From: Paenibacillus sedimenti
GTDB taxonomy: Bacteria > Bacillota > Bacilli > Paenibacillales > NBRC-103111
Direction: 5' to 3'
NCBI RefSeq assembly: GCF_014534655.1
Contig: NZ_JACVVD010000005.1
Coordinates: 1-64,000 of the forward strand
Length of the DNA: 64,000 bases
Part shown: in pieces, positions 26,129 to 35,915 of the stretch
Numbering within the stretch: the first letter of the stretch is position 1
Layout of the letters: each line of letters opens with the position of its first letter
The notes under the pieces: model-generated
Database searches by the model: none
Told to the model about the DNA's origin: nothing
Seen by the model: only the letters and a program-made list of their open reading frames with translations
Position numbers and translations under genes: made by a program

Positions 26129-27155
26129 TATATTTCCCCCGTTCTGCCTGTACCATCAATCGAACAAGTTCTTCAAAGGTGACTTTAGATTCCCACCCTA
26201 GTTTCTCAAAGGCCTTACTGGCATCCCCTAGTAAAAGATCGACCTCAGTAGGTCTGAAATAACGAGGGTGTATCTCTATAATGACCTTGCCGGTGTTTGA
26301 ATCAATCCCTTTTTCTTCTACCCCCTGCCCGATCCAGGCAATGGAGATTCCTGCTTCAGAGAAGGCTAATTCAACGAATTCTCTCACGGAATGGGTTTCA
26401 CCAGTAGCGATCACGAAGTCATCAGGTTCATCTTGCTGCAGCATTAGCCACATTGCTTCAACATAATCTTTAGCATAGCCCCAATCCCGTTTCGCATCCA
26501 GATTGCCGAGGTATAGTTTCTCTTGAAGCCCTAACTTAATGCGTACCGCTGCTTGGGTGATTTTTCTTGTAACGAAGGTTTCTCCTCGAAGAGGAGATTC
26601 ATGGTTAAAAAGAATGCCGTTACAAGCGTACATATTGTAGGCTTCCCGATAATTTATCGTGATCCAATAGGCATACAATTTGGCTGCTGCATAGGGGCTT
26701 CGTGGATAAAAAGGAGTCGATTCGGATTGGGGCACTTCATGCACTTTACCAAATAATTCACTCGTGGAAGCCTGATAAAACTTTGTTTTATTCTCAAGCT
26801 TTAAAATTCTAATTGCTTCTAATAGTCGCAGCGTACCAATTGCATCTGAATTGGCTGTGTACTCAGGTGTTTCGAACGATACCTTGACGTGGCTCTGAGC
26901 AGCGAGGTTATAGATTTCATCCGGTTGTACATCTTGGATGATACGAATCAGATTTGTAGCATCAGTTAGATCTCCGTAGTGTAGATGAAGGCGATTGTTC
27001 ACCCCGGCATCTTCCATCAGATGGTCGATACGCTGCGTATTAAGGAGAGAACTCCTCCGTTTGATCCCGTGAACTTCATAGCCTTTCTCTAGTAAAAGCT
27101 CAGCCAAGTAGGCTCCGTCTTGTCCGGTGACTCCGGTAATCAGTGCCTTTTTCAT
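26115..27155 (-). CDS. gmd: GDP-mannose 4,6-dehydratase
   Basis: The 346-residue protein has [19 protein letters not shown] (NADP site), [48 protein letters not shown] (catalytic Tyr-x3-Lys) and [14 protein letters not shown], all diagnostic of GDP-mannose 4,6-dehydratases. It converts GDP-mannose to GDP-4-keto-6-deoxymannose for the next gene. The start lies just 3 bases from the end of the upstream fucosyltransferase gene, so the run 31218-25190 may include one operon of fucose use and supply. Confidence 0.96.
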   Translation of the reverse strand: MKKALITGVTGQDGAYLAELLLEKGYEVHGIKRRSSLLNTQRIDHLMEDAGVNNRLHLHYGDLTDATNLIRIIQDVQPDEIYNLAAQSHVKVSFETPEYTANSDAIGTLRLLEAIRILKLENKTKFYQASTSELFGKVHEVPQSESTPFYPRSPYAAAKLYAYWITINYREAYNMYACNGILFNHESPLRGETFVTRKITQAAVRIKLGLQEKLYLGNLDAKRDWGYAKDYVEAMWLMLQQDEPDDFVIATGETHSVREFVELAFSEAGISIAWIGQGVEEKGIDSNTGKVIIEIHPRYFRPTEVDLLLGDASKAFEKLGWESKVTFEELVRLMVQAERGKYNAQR

Positions 27156-27158
27156 TCT

Positions 27159-28001
27159 TTACCTCCATTTATTCTCAGCCTTTAATACGGGTTTACTGTT
27201 CCATGGATCATAGGGTATAAGCATTTGCTCATTTATATTAGGTCTCATAAAAATTTTACATCGCTTATTTAACATGCTGGCGGAGAATGAAAATGTGCTG
27301 TTTGAGATTGCCAAAAAGTCACATTTGGTCAATAGATAGTAATCAGGATAAAACGAAACATCCACTGGGGATGATGTGATTTGTTGAGAAAAATCAATTA
27401 ACTCCTTGGATGTAACTGGGTTATACTGTTTAAAATCTGGCAGTACGCTAGCTAAATCATCACTTGCAATAAATAAAACCGGATTTTTCAATGTTGGCCA
27501 CATATGTTCAAGCCAGTTTAAGTACCATGAAGTCGGAGATACCCAACAATAATTAGGGATTTTGGAATCTATAAAATCACCTCTTCTAAGGTGGATTCCA
27601 ACAATGGTATTACCCATATTTCGAAGTTGCTTAAGTCCAGGATTAACAATGCTATTAATTTCCTTAGTCGGTTGAAACAAAGAACAAAATTGACTTTTAA
27701 AAGGATGATAGAAACTTGTAGAGACAAAATGAGAATACTTTTTTAGATCGACATTAACGTAGGGGGGATTATCGTGTATGAATAAGTCGTCTTTTCGAGC
27801 CATTTCTTTAATATTGGCTTGCGGCAATTTATGGGTTACCGGAGGATCTTGATGGCCAAATAAAAAATGGCCTGCCCAGGAGCTAGTTTCAATCTTTAAA
27901 TGATAGTAAGAAGCGTAAATTTTTAAGAACGCGTATTGAAAAACCTGATTTCCAAAGCGGCCACTTTTGCCAAGCGTCCTCATCGAGATCATTTTGTTCA
28001 T
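27159..28001 (-). CDS. GT11-type alpha-1,2-fucosyltransferase-like protein
   Basis: The 280-residue protein begins MNKMISMRTLGKSGRFGNQ and has the GT11 marks: GRFGNQVFQYAF near the N-terminus, VGIHLRRGDF (the HxRRxD fucose-donor motif), FIASDDL and CDFLAISNSTFSFSASML. Such enzymes move L-fucose from GDP-fucose to a galactose or similar acceptor. It is adjacent to the GDP-fucose genes and is a paralogue of the proteins at 28035 and 30382. The ATG has GGAGG at 6 bases. The exact linkage is not predictable. Confidence 0.87.
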   Translation of the reverse strand: MNKMISMRTLGKSGRFGNQVFQYAFLKIYASYYHLKIETSSWAGHFLFGHQDPPVTHKLPQANIKEMARKDDLFIHDNPPYVNVDLKKYSHFVSTSFYHPFKSQFCSLFQPTKEINSIVNPGLKQLRNMGNTIVGIHLRRGDFIDSKIPNYCWVSPTSWYLNWLEHMWPTLKNPVLFIASDDLASVLPDFKQYNPVTSKELIDFSQQITSSPVDVSFYPDYYLLTKCDFLAISNSTFSFSASMLNKRCKIFMRPNINEQMLIPYDPWNSKPVLKAENKWR

Positions 28002-28034
28002 ATCGGTCCTCCTGCTACTCTAGGTATCCCGAAC

Positions 28035-28898
28035 TTATTGCTTATCGGGGGTTTTGATTGTTAATTTAGCACGACTATTCCAAGGATCATATTTAACAAG
28101 GCTTTTACTGCTTAAATCAGGTCTCATAAAAATTTTACAACGCGTATTTAACATGCTGGCTGAAAATGAAAACGTACTGTTCGAAATTGCCAAGTAATCA
28201 CATTGAGTCAACAAATAATAATCAGGATAGAACGAAGCATCAAGATGGGAGGGAACGATTAAAGGGAAATGTGGTATCAGCTCCTTGGATGTTACGGGGT
28301 CATACGATTTAAAGTCCGATATTACATTAGTTAAATCATCACTTGCTATAAATAAAACCGGATCCTTCAATGTCGGCCATAGTTGTTCTAGCCAGTTTAA
28401 ATACCATTTACTCGGGGCTGCCCAGTATTTAGGATGGTTATTGTATTTTAAATAATCGCCTCTTCTAATGTGTATTCCTACGATTGTCTTTCCTTTTTTT
28501 CGAAGTTTAACTAAACCGGGATTCACCATGCTGTATACTTCTTCAGTCGGTTGAAAGTAGGAAATGATTTGTTTTTTTAATGGCCGGTACACATCTACTT
28601 TGTAAATATTTTGTGAAAAATCGACATTTACGTATGGCGGATTATTATGTTTGAATAGGTTTCTTTTTGCCTTTTTACTTATTTTAATTCTTGGGAAACT
28701 ATGAGTGATCTGAGGGTCTCGATGACCAAATAAATATTGGCCGACCCAGGGATTCGTCTCGAATTCTAGTTGATAGTGAGCAGCGTAGATTCTAAGGAAT
28801 GCATATTTAAAGAATTGATTTCCGAACCTTCCGCGCCACTTATTTTTGCTTGGTCCTAATCTGCTCATTGTAATTAATCCATTGTGTATGGGACTCAT
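28035..28898 (-). CDS. GT11-type alpha-1,2-fucosyltransferase-like protein
   Basis: The 287-residue paralogue shows GRFGNQFFKYAF, VGIHIRRGDYL, FIASDDLTNV and CDYLAISNSTFSFSASML. It is the most diverged of the three GT11-like proteins; it contains a more basic segment KISKKAKRNLFKHNN. AAAGGA lies 9 bases before the ATG. It is in the same orientation as its neighbours with short gaps, so it is probably co-transcribed. The tandem arrangement indicates duplication. Confidence 0.86.
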   Translation of the reverse strand: MSPIHNGLITMSRLGPSKNKWRGRFGNQFFKYAFLRIYAAHYQLEFETNPWVGQYLFGHRDPQITHSFPRIKISKKAKRNLFKHNNPPYVNVDFSQNIYKVDVYRPLKKQIISYFQPTEEVYSMVNPGLVKLRKKGKTIVGIHIRRGDYLKYNNHPKYWAAPSKWYLNWLEQLWPTLKDPVLFIASDDLTNVISDFKSYDPVTSKELIPHFPLIVPSHLDASFYPDYYLLTQCDYLAISNSTFSFSASMLNTRCKIFMRPDLSSKSLVKYDPWNSRAKLTIKTPDKQ

Positions 28899-28920
28899 CT
28901 ACTTCATTCCTTTCTGCGGA

Positions 28921-29844
28921 TCAACTTTTTATATAGTGAATTTTATTTTTTTCCCAAGGTTTGAGCCAACTAATTGCCTTAGTGACGTTGGAGCGTGGGT
29001 TTCCTAAGAAAGTATCGCACCTCAACGCAAGAAATGTATCTCTGACAATATCAAATCCTTTTTCTTGTTTATTATAATCAGGTTGCGTATGAACACCGGT
29101 ATGATCAGACGCTGTACGCCTTGCATTGGTATTTATTAAACGATTACCGTAAAGCTGCTTATAGGTAGCCTGTATTTGTACGGAATCTGTTAATAGAAAT
29201 ATGGAGTGATTTGGATTTTCAAGTAATAACTGATCTAACTTTTTAGGGTAACGCGAGTTAATCTCATATAAATCTTTGCATTCCCGTATTTTATCGCTGG
29301 CTCGAATGTGTACGGCAAGTAAAGGTTGTTTGTTTCGCATATGAATGTTATAAAATTGATTTATTTTTTTATCTGTATCAGCTTGAAGTTTGAAATATTT
29401 TTGAAGGATGTATGGATAGATTTGAGATACTTTTAATCCGTAAGCAGGGTGATTCGGCTGGATGAATGGGATCATTTTTTTAACCCCTGCATAAGCATTG
29501 CTTACAAGGACATCTTCCTGTCTATTCATAGCTTCGTTTGCTTTGTAATAAATGCGCTGCACATGTTGTCTCAAATTTTTTGAATGCCATATACTTGGAT
29601 AATAGGAATGTTGTCCTCTCTCCAAATGAGCGATTGTGTACTTGGAAATAGGTTTAAAGTACATAGTAAAAGCATCTTGTTCACTCGGTTTTTCCGAAGC
29701 ATATAAGGACTCGGAACCCCAGTAAACAATTGGAGTTCTACCTGTAAGTTCTGCAAGAAGCAATTGACCTGCTACATGCAAGCAGTCAGACCAAAACCCG
29801 GCTCTCCGAGCTTTTATGAGCAAATATTTCTTCTTTTCACTCAA
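28921..29844 (-). CDS. NodZ/GT23-like fucosyltransferase candidate
   Basis: The 307-residue protein begins with SEKKKYLLIKARRAGFWSDC and contains HVAGQLLLAELTGRTPIVYWG, LLAVHIRASDK, SIFLLTDSV and LRCDTFLGNPRSNVT. This order resembles the alpha-1,6-fucosyltransferase NodZ group, with the HxRxxDK motif in place of HxRRGD. That is consistent with its position among GDP-fucose genes, but the assignment is from motif order only. I placed the start at the TTG at 29844, six bases after GGAGGG; an upstream in-frame ATG at 29865 has no binding site. Confidence 0.72.
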   Translation of the reverse strand: MSEKKKYLLIKARRAGFWSDCLHVAGQLLLAELTGRTPIVYWGSESLYASEKPSEQDAFTMYFKPISKYTIAHLERGQHSYYPSIWHSKNLRQHVQRIYYKANEAMNRQEDVLVSNAYAGVKKMIPFIQPNHPAYGLKVSQIYPYILQKYFKLQADTDKKINQFYNIHMRNKQPLLAVHIRASDKIRECKDLYEINSRYPKKLDQLLLENPNHSIFLLTDSVQIQATYKQLYGNRLINTNARRTASDHTGVHTQPDYNKQEKGFDIVRDTFLALRCDTFLGNPRSNVTKAISWLKPWEKNKIHYIKS

Positions 29845-29865
29845 TAGTATCCCTCCGTCTCTCAT

Positions 29866-30381
29866 TCATGAAAACACCGCTTCGGTTTGTGAAGACGTCC
29901 CCAGATATACTATTATTCTATGATGTTTAAGCGAAACCGATATGATATAAATAACTATTTATCTAGAATATTATTTGAAGATGACGCACAGGGTTTAATC
30001 TTAAGTTTTTAGTAAAAGGATATTCTTACAAAAAAACAAAGAAGTACTACGAATAGATGGTATTTCTTAGAATTTAAGAAGCTTTCGACGCTCACTTCCG
30101 TTTATGGAAGCGAGTGTTTTTTGTGATTGAAGAATAGCAAAAACAGCGGTTATCAAGTAGGAAACATGATTGACCGCTGATTCAATCTCTGAAGTAAGTA
30201 GTTATAGTGGTAAAATTATTGTGCTCAGTTGCTCGGAGCCAGGAAATCGCAGCTTTTTGGCTATCATGTAGACGATCGTGATATTGTTTTCAACGTTCTA
30301 GCAACATTGTGAAGTTCGTATGGTTTCCTTTTTACCAGCTTTGAGATTGGTTTCGTTCTTCATGAACTATTGCGAGGGGCA
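29866..30381. other. 516-base intergenic region with a hairpin and no clear gene
   Basis: No frame with a ribosome binding site is seen. A hairpin at about 30089-30126 (GCTC...TTCC / GGAA...GAGTG followed by a T run) looks like a terminator on the plus strand. On the minus strand between about 30350 and 30220 a short coding-like stretch is broken by a stop codon, which could be a decayed gene fragment, but no family is recognised. The region splits the fucosyltransferase set and may mark an old insertion. Confidence 0.45.
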
Positions 30382-31218
30382 TTATTTCAACCTTTTTTTA
30401 TCAGCGCTTATTGCCGGTGTACTACTCCAGGGATCATAGGATATAAGCTTTTGTTTATTTATATCAGGTCTCATAAAAGTATTACAATGCTTATTTAACA
30501 TGCTGGCGGAAAATGAGAATGTGCTATTAGAAATTGCCAAGATATCACATTGAGTCAAAAGATAATAATCTGGATAGAATGAAATATCCAATTTGGATGA
30601 AGTGATTTGTTGGGAAAAATCAATTAATTCCTTGGATGTAATGGGTTTATACTGTTTAAAGTCAGGTAGAACGCTAGGTAAATCATCACTTGCAATAAAT
30701 AAAACCGGATTTTTCAATGTCGGCCACAAGCGTTCAAGCCAGTCTAGATACCATGTAGTTGGAGATACCCAACAATGTTTGTCGTTTTTGAAATCTAAAA
30801 AATCACCTCTTCTAAGGTGGATTCCAACTATTGTGTTGCCCATATTCCGAAGTTGCTTCAGTCCAGGATTAACAATGCTATATATTTCCTTAGTCGGTTG
30901 AAACCAAGAAAGGAATTGACTTTTAAATGGACGATAAAAGCTTGAATAGACTAAAAATTTCCCTTTAAAATCTACCTCTACGTACGGTGGTTTATCGTGA
31001 TTAAATAAACCAACAAGAGCTATATCTTTTTTAGTTTGCGGCAATTTTTGAGTAATCGGAGGATCCTGATGGCCGAATAAGTATTGGCCTGCCCAGGAGC
31101 AAGTTTCAAACTTTAGATTATAATTTGATGCGTACAATTTAATGAAGGCATATTGAAATATCTGATTGCCAAAGCGGCCTTTTTTGCCAAGCGTCCTCAT
31201 CGAGATCATCCGAATCAT
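30382..31218 (-). CDS. GT11-type alpha-1,2-fucosyltransferase-like protein
   Basis: The 278-residue protein is very similar to the one at 27159: MISMRTLGKKGRFGNQIFQ, the VGIHLRRGDFL donor motif, FIASDDLPSVLPDFKQY and CDILAISNSTFSFSASML. GGAGGG precedes the ATG at 5 bases. It is separated from its two paralogues by the NodZ-like gene and a 516-base gap, so duplication was followed by insertion or rearrangement. It lies 21 bases after the FkbM-type gene. Confidence 0.87.
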   Translation of the reverse strand: MIRMISMRTLGKKGRFGNQIFQYAFIKLYASNYNLKFETCSWAGQYLFGHQDPPITQKLPQTKKDIALVGLFNHDKPPYVEVDFKGKFLVYSSFYRPFKSQFLSWFQPTKEIYSIVNPGLKQLRNMGNTIVGIHLRRGDFLDFKNDKHCWVSPTTWYLDWLERLWPTLKNPVLFIASDDLPSVLPDFKQYKPITSKELIDFSQQITSSKLDISFYPDYYLLTQCDILAISNSTFSFSASMLNKHCNTFMRPDINKQKLISYDPWSSTPAISADKKRLK

Positions 31219-31239
31219 ATCGGCCCTCCATCTCTATAT

Positions 31240-32055
31240 TTAGCAGTGGAATTCTTTAATAGAATAATTGAGACTTTTTAATATATCTTCATTTTTTGTT
31301 AGTAAAAAATCAGTATGAATAGTATCACTTTTGTAATAATGTGAAATAGTATCATAATTTAGGATGTTGAATCGTACTAATTTATGCTCTCCTCTAATTT
31401 CATACACTTTAAAATGTTTACTCAAAAAACTTAGATATTGATTAATATTTGTACCTGCGGATTCAAGATACTTATTGTTAAATTCGATGCAGCCAATAAC
31501 ATCCTTGCATTTTGTTATTAGCTTGGTCATTCCTTTTAAAACCTTCTCTTCAAAGCCCTCAACGTCTATCTTAAATAGTAATTTATTATTTGAAAGTTTA
31601 ATATTTGGGAAAAGAGAATCGATTTTTATACTTCTGACTTTAGAATGATTGAAAGATGGATTTGGTACTGCAGTAGAGACCCCTGAGAAGTCGTTACTTA
31701 CAAAAAAAGAAGTGTTTTCTTTATTACAGTCAGATGCAAGAGCATATAATATTTGCATCTGATTTTTATTTGGATGGATTCTTAGGGAATTACTAATATA
31801 CTTTTCAAGATTTTGATTTGCTTCGATGCCTATGATTCGGACATTATTTTGATAATCTGAGGAGAATAATATTTCGCCATAATTAACTCCAACGTCTAAT
31901 ACTAATGTTGGATGAAATGAATCAACAGTTTTTTTCCAAAAAGTTGTTATTTTTGGTTGAGTAACACCTTTTTTTTTGAGTAGTAACCGCCCCCTACGGT
32001 CTTTTTTGTTTACATAAATCGAATTACTACTATCTAGGAATTTAATTTTTTTCAT
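31240..32055 (-). CDS. FkbM-family SAM-dependent methyltransferase
   Basis: The 271-residue protein has the FkbM layout: the SAM-binding strand LVLDVGVNYGE, IIGIEANQNL, and the C-terminal LLFKIDVEGFEEKVLKGM. FkbM-type enzymes O-methylate sugars and polyketides, so a sugar O-methylation in the glycan is plausible. The N-terminal 40 residues are strongly basic (KKDRRGRLLLKKK). AAGGGA lies upstream of the ATG. The gene is AT-rich like the following block. Confidence 0.87.
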   Translation of the reverse strand: MKKIKFLDSSNSIYVNKKDRRGRLLLKKKGVTQPKITTFWKKTVDSFHPTLVLDVGVNYGEILFSSDYQNNVRIIGIEANQNLEKYISNSLRIHPNKNQMQILYALASDCNKENTSFFVSNDFSGVSTAVPNPSFNHSKVRSIKIDSLFPNIKLSNNKLLFKIDVEGFEEKVLKGMTKLITKCKDVIGCIEFNNKYLESAGTNINQYLSFLSKHFKVYEIRGEHKLVRFNILNYDTISHYYKSDTIHTDFLLTKNEDILKSLNYSIKEFHC

Positions 32056-32365
32056 GTTTACATTCCCTTCAGATTTTTCTCTATGAAGTGATTCAATTTC
32101 AAAAAACTATACCGCAATTTTACTAGAAAGACTGTGTTTACACGATCAATGGTTAAATAACAAAGGTATAAAACCAAACATGAAAACTGACTTGATCTAG
32201 ACTGCCTATATGGCCATCGGCATCGATCTCGAATGCAGCGCTAAAGCCTAAAGCAGTGAAAGAGCAGGCTGTATCGACTGCTAACTATCATCGAAAACTT
32301 CATAAAGTTAGTTATCCATCCCTATTCGGGGAGCGCATCATTCCCTACATTCAATAAAATTATTT
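32056..32365 (+). pseudogene. 310-base region with a possible decayed coding fragment
   Basis: No intact gene is seen. On the plus strand, 32256-32357 is an open stretch of 33 codons ending in TAA (it includes NYHRKLHKVSYPSLFGERI) with no start signal, and an in-frame stop lies just upstream. It has higher GC than the flanking AT-rich genes and reads like the end of a broken gene. I do not recognise the family; a chance frame remains possible. Confidence 0.3.
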
Positions 32366-33301
32366 CTACCTTAAATGCAATGCTTGTGAAATATATTCCA
32401 AAAATTGTTTGACTCTGATTTCTGTAGTATGACGAGTGTGCACCATTTCATAACCTTGTTGTGCTATTTTCATTCTTTCTTTTTCATTCTGAAGGTAATA
32501 TTTTGCTTTTTTGTAGTAATTTTTTTGATTGATTTCAACAAATGTTTCTTCATCTAAAAACCCTAAATCTCTTAATTCTTGTGATCCGGAAGCTAAAAGC
32601 AGCGTTTTACATGCAGGAACTTCAAAGTATTTCTTAATAGGATACTTATAAATTAAATCATCAGTAAAAAAAATTTTTGACCTGCTTATTTCCCTTGCAT
32701 AGTTCCCCCCTATGAACATGGTCTTCTTTTCTGTCTCAGAAAAATATCGATACCCTGGATGCTTATGATATACAAAACCTTTTTTACCAGTCATTTTATT
32801 CATAATTGCATTGCGTAATGGGTAATATTTCTCCGTGGTTGCTCCTAATAATAAGTAATCAATATCTTTCTTTAGATGGTAATCTTTATATAATTCATTA
32901 TGGACAAAATGAGGTAGCCAACGAGATTTATGTTCAAGTTCAGGAAACTCACTTATAAAATAATCCCGGTAGTGTACAAAGATAAGCTCAGGTTGATACT
33001 CTTTTATTAACTTCCTGAATTTATTTTGGTTTGAATGTAGATCATGGTACATTACACCTATAGGTATGTTTATATTATTTAGTCCTTGTATTGGTTTACA
33101 ATTTTTGAAAAGTTCATCAATGTAGATAAAATCAGGTTTAAAATCTAACTCAGCAAGGATATCTTTGACATTTCCACCATTGGTGATATAACGAACTTCA
33201 ACATTAGATTGCTTTGAAAGTTCCGATTTAAAGTACTTTTTATATTCATGTATATAATTTTCATCATCTAATGTGGAATACAATAACTTTAGCTTCCCCA
33301 C
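32366..33301 (-). CDS. CgeB-like glycosyltransferase family protein
   Basis: The 311-residue protein resembles CgeB-type proteins of the spore crust, which carry a GT-B-like fold. The N-terminal half has DFKPDFIYIDE and GVMYHDLHSNQNKF; the C-terminal half has a glycosyltransferase-1-type end (KKYFEVPACKTLLLASGSQE, NEKERMKIAQQGYE, HTTEIRVKQFLEY). CgeB in Bacillus subtilis is needed for crust glycans. Start is a GTG eight bases after GGAG. It is AT-rich and in the same direction as the following glycosyltransferases. Confidence 0.8.
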   Translation of the reverse strand: MGKLKLLYSTLDDENYIHEYKKYFKSELSKQSNVEVRYITNGGNVKDILAELDFKPDFIYIDELFKNCKPIQGLNNINIPIGVMYHDLHSNQNKFRKLIKEYQPELIFVHYRDYFISEFPELEHKSRWLPHFVHNELYKDYHLKKDIDYLLLGATTEKYYPLRNAIMNKMTGKKGFVYHKHPGYRYFSETEKKTMFIGGNYAREISRSKIFFTDDLIYKYPIKKYFEVPACKTLLLASGSQELRDLGFLDEETFVEINQKNYYKKAKYYLQNEKERMKIAQQGYEMVHTRHTTEIRVKQFLEYISQALHLR

Positions 33302-33494
33302 TGATATCGCTCCAATCCTAAATAATCTATGTTATATTTTGAAATCCCATGTTATAGTAATTCCTGCTTTTCAGAAAGTGCTATTCCAAATCCTGCTTAA
33401 TCTTTTGACAAGATGGGCATTTGTACTTGCAATAATTCAAATTAATCCGTAATCGACACCAATAACTTGTAACCGAGGATGCATTTGTCTATTG

Positions 33495-34640
33495 TTACTT
33501 TGAATTAATTATTTTCTCGTACAAATGAGATATATTTTTTGCATAACTCTTAAAATTCATTTTTTTTCTAATCATTTTCCGGTTGATATTTCCCATTCTG
33601 CACCTTAAACTCTCATCTCGTAACAATGAACAGATAACCTTGGCAAACGCCTTAGGATTGTCATATTGTTCAACTACATAACCATTCTTGCCGTTTATTA
33701 CGACCTCTGGATTACCTCCCCGCATTGTTGTCACGACCGGTAGAGCTGCTGCCATTGCCTCGAAATGAACCCTGGCTAACGGCTCTTGCCACTGCGATGG
33801 ACAGACAAAAACATCACTCATTGTATAATAATCTGGTAGTTCGTTTACAGGAAGGAAATCAGTAAAATGAATATGTTTGGATATTTGTTTTGCGCGTTCC
33901 TTTAAACCGTGAATATAATTGGTATGAATAGAGGTTCCAATTTCCTTGCTGCCCACAATGACCAACGCTGTCTTTGGATTTTTTTTTATTACGAATCTCA
34001 TAGCTTCAATTAGATGATGACAGCCCTTTTTAGAAACAAGCCGTCCTACGAAAAGAATTACATTGTAATCTAGAGGGATACCCAATTTCCCCTTCATCTT
34101 TTTAGTTATTCCAGTTCCTCTATCGCTGAAGTGGGATATATAGTGGGAAGGATCCTCTCCCGTATAAAGGGATGTTATTTTATTAGAAGAAGCGGGATAG
34201 TGGCTAATGATGTCCTGTGCAACAAATTTACTGACAGTTATGATATGATCAACGATTTCGATGATATTTATCGATTCATAATCACCAACGCTATGACCCA
34301 ACTTTAAATTGTGCAGAGATAGCGTTATTTTGGACATAGGTGTTACACGTTTAATTGGTAAAATCCAAAGCGGGGTATTGTAGACCTGAATGAGGTTAAA
34401 AAAATTATTTTCTAGATGAAATAGCACTTCTTCTATATAACGAGATTGTGGACAGCGAATAAATTCGACACCACACTTTATTTCATAATTAGACAATAAT
34501 GGATCTTGTATGGAAAAAACAGTTATTGAGTAGCCCATACGTACTAAATAAGTGGCAATCTGATCAATTAAGAGTGGGACTGCTCCACTCCGAATGGGTG
34601 GACATGGAAGTTTGTCTGAGTTTACCAAGGCTATCTTCAT
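33495..34640 (-). CDS. Glycosyltransferase family 4 protein
   Basis: The 381-residue GT4 protein begins MKIALVNSDKLPCPPIRSGA. The donor half has NVILFVGRLVSKKGCHHLI, PSQWQEPLARVHFEAMAAA and TMRGGNPEV. It is a clear paralogue of the protein at 42279. The start was set at 34640, after GAGGA at 7 bases and in line with the paralogue; a frame extends upstream to 34736 inside the previous gene. It follows the GT4 gene at 34663 by 22 bases. Confidence 0.9.
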   Translation of the reverse strand: MKIALVNSDKLPCPPIRSGAVPLLIDQIATYLVRMGYSITVFSIQDPLLSNYEIKCGVEFIRCPQSRYIEEVLFHLENNFFNLIQVYNTPLWILPIKRVTPMSKITLSLHNLKLGHSVGDYESINIIEIVDHIITVSKFVAQDIISHYPASSNKITSLYTGEDPSHYISHFSDRGTGITKKMKGKLGIPLDYNVILFVGRLVSKKGCHHLIEAMRFVIKKNPKTALVIVGSKEIGTSIHTNYIHGLKERAKQISKHIHFTDFLPVNELPDYYTMSDVFVCPSQWQEPLARVHFEAMAAALPVVTTMRGGNPEVVINGKNGYVVEQYDNPKAFAKVICSLLRDESLRCRMGNINRKMIRKKMNFKSYAKNISHLYEKIINSK

Positions 34641-34662
34641 ATGATCATCCTCAATGAAGTAT

Positions 34663-35859
34663 TCAAAATTCTCGCTTCTTTTCAAACAACTGTACAATAG
34701 ATTTACATCTTTCCTCCCAAGTATACCTATTAGCATCTTGGTAAGCTTTTTCGGACAAATGTGAACTTAGAATTTGATCTGCAAGTACTCTTCTTATGCC
34801 TTTGCAAAACTCCGTTATATCATCCGGGCGTACCAAAAGAGCATTGGATTCATGTTGCAGCACCTTGCTTATTGTAGGGATATTTGTGGCAATAATAGGT
34901 CGTTTAGAAGCCATATATTCAAACAATTTTAAGGGGGATGTTGTTTGAATATCCATGATTTTATAGTTCATATTTTTAATCTTATAAGCGAGAAGAAGAC
35001 AGTCTGCAATTTTCAAATACTCTGGGACCCGTGCATTAGGGACAAATCCGATAAAGGTCACATTCCCAATAGCGTGTTTGATACAGTAATTTTCCCAAAT
35101 CTGCTTATTTCTTTCGTTGCCTCCGACTAGCAGAAAGACGAGATTTTTCAATTCTTGTAGCTTTTTAGCAGCTTGCAAAATCACCTCTATTCCTTTTTCT
35201 TTGTATAAATGCCCACAATAAACCGCATATAACTGATCTGGATTAAATCCTAGTTTCTTCCTCCACAGCCTTTTATCATTGGAAATTTCAAATCTATCTT
35301 TATCAACTCCGTCTTCTAGTACAAGTATTTTTTTTGTCGGATACCCCCCATTTATTAGTTCAAGTTTAAGCTCATCATGAATGGTGACTATCCCTTTAAA
35401 AGCGTCCAAATGAGCGACCTCGTCAGCAAATCTCCTCATTTCGGGACTATTAATTTTATGTCTATCATGTGTCTCTAAAAAAGTCGGAATACCTTCTCTT
35501 ACTGTTAAATAAGGCATCAGATAGTTGCTCCGGCAAAAAACGAAATCAAAATTTTTCTTTTTAATATAACTAAGCGTATTTTCACAAAAAACCGGATCAT
35601 GCTTTGTCTTACCGCGCTCATATGCCTTCCGGGACGGTATCAAATAGGTGATTTTAATTTTTTTGTTAATTCCATAATGGGCGTATATGTCTTTGATTTT
35701 TTCTTGATACTTCACTGTATTTTTATTTTCTGAAGTGATAACCTCTACATTACAGCCAATGTTTTTAAAACCTTGAGCCATTTTCAATACGTTAAAGCTA
35801 TGAGCCCGATAAGAAGGAATATTCTCACCAAGGATAATACCAACACTAAGCTTTTTCAC
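34663..35859 (-). CDS. Glycosyltransferase family 4 protein
   Basis: The 398-residue protein is a GT4 member of a different branch, with a basic, AT-rich character. It contains FLETHDRHK in the acceptor half, LYAVYCGHLYKEKGIEVIL at the start of the donor half, IGFVPNARVPEYLKIADCLLLAY and TSPLKLFEYMASKRPIIAT. The start is a GTG nine bases after GGAGG. No close paralogue is present in the window. The specific sugar is unknown. Confidence 0.88.
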   Translation of the reverse strand: MKKLSVGIILGENIPSYRAHSFNVLKMAQGFKNIGCNVEVITSENKNTVKYQEKIKDIYAHYGINKKIKITYLIPSRKAYERGKTKHDPVFCENTLSYIKKKNFDFVFCRSNYLMPYLTVREGIPTFLETHDRHKINSPEMRRFADEVAHLDAFKGIVTIHDELKLELINGGYPTKKILVLEDGVDKDRFEISNDKRLWRKKLGFNPDQLYAVYCGHLYKEKGIEVILQAAKKLQELKNLVFLLVGGNERNKQIWENYCIKHAIGNVTFIGFVPNARVPEYLKIADCLLLAYKIKNMNYKIMDIQTTSPLKLFEYMASKRPIIATNIPTISKVLQHESNALLVRPDDITEFCKGIRRVLADQILSSHLSEKAYQDANRYTWEERCKSIVQLFEKKREF

Positions 35860-35915
35860 ACAGCCTTACCTCCTGAAAAAAAATAGCAACCGCAGAAACA
35901 TTGAAATTTAAAAAG

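Noticed and set aside
29866..30381. Insertion sequence
   Set aside because: No transposase frame, terminal inverted repeats or target-site duplication could be identified; only a vague decayed stretch.
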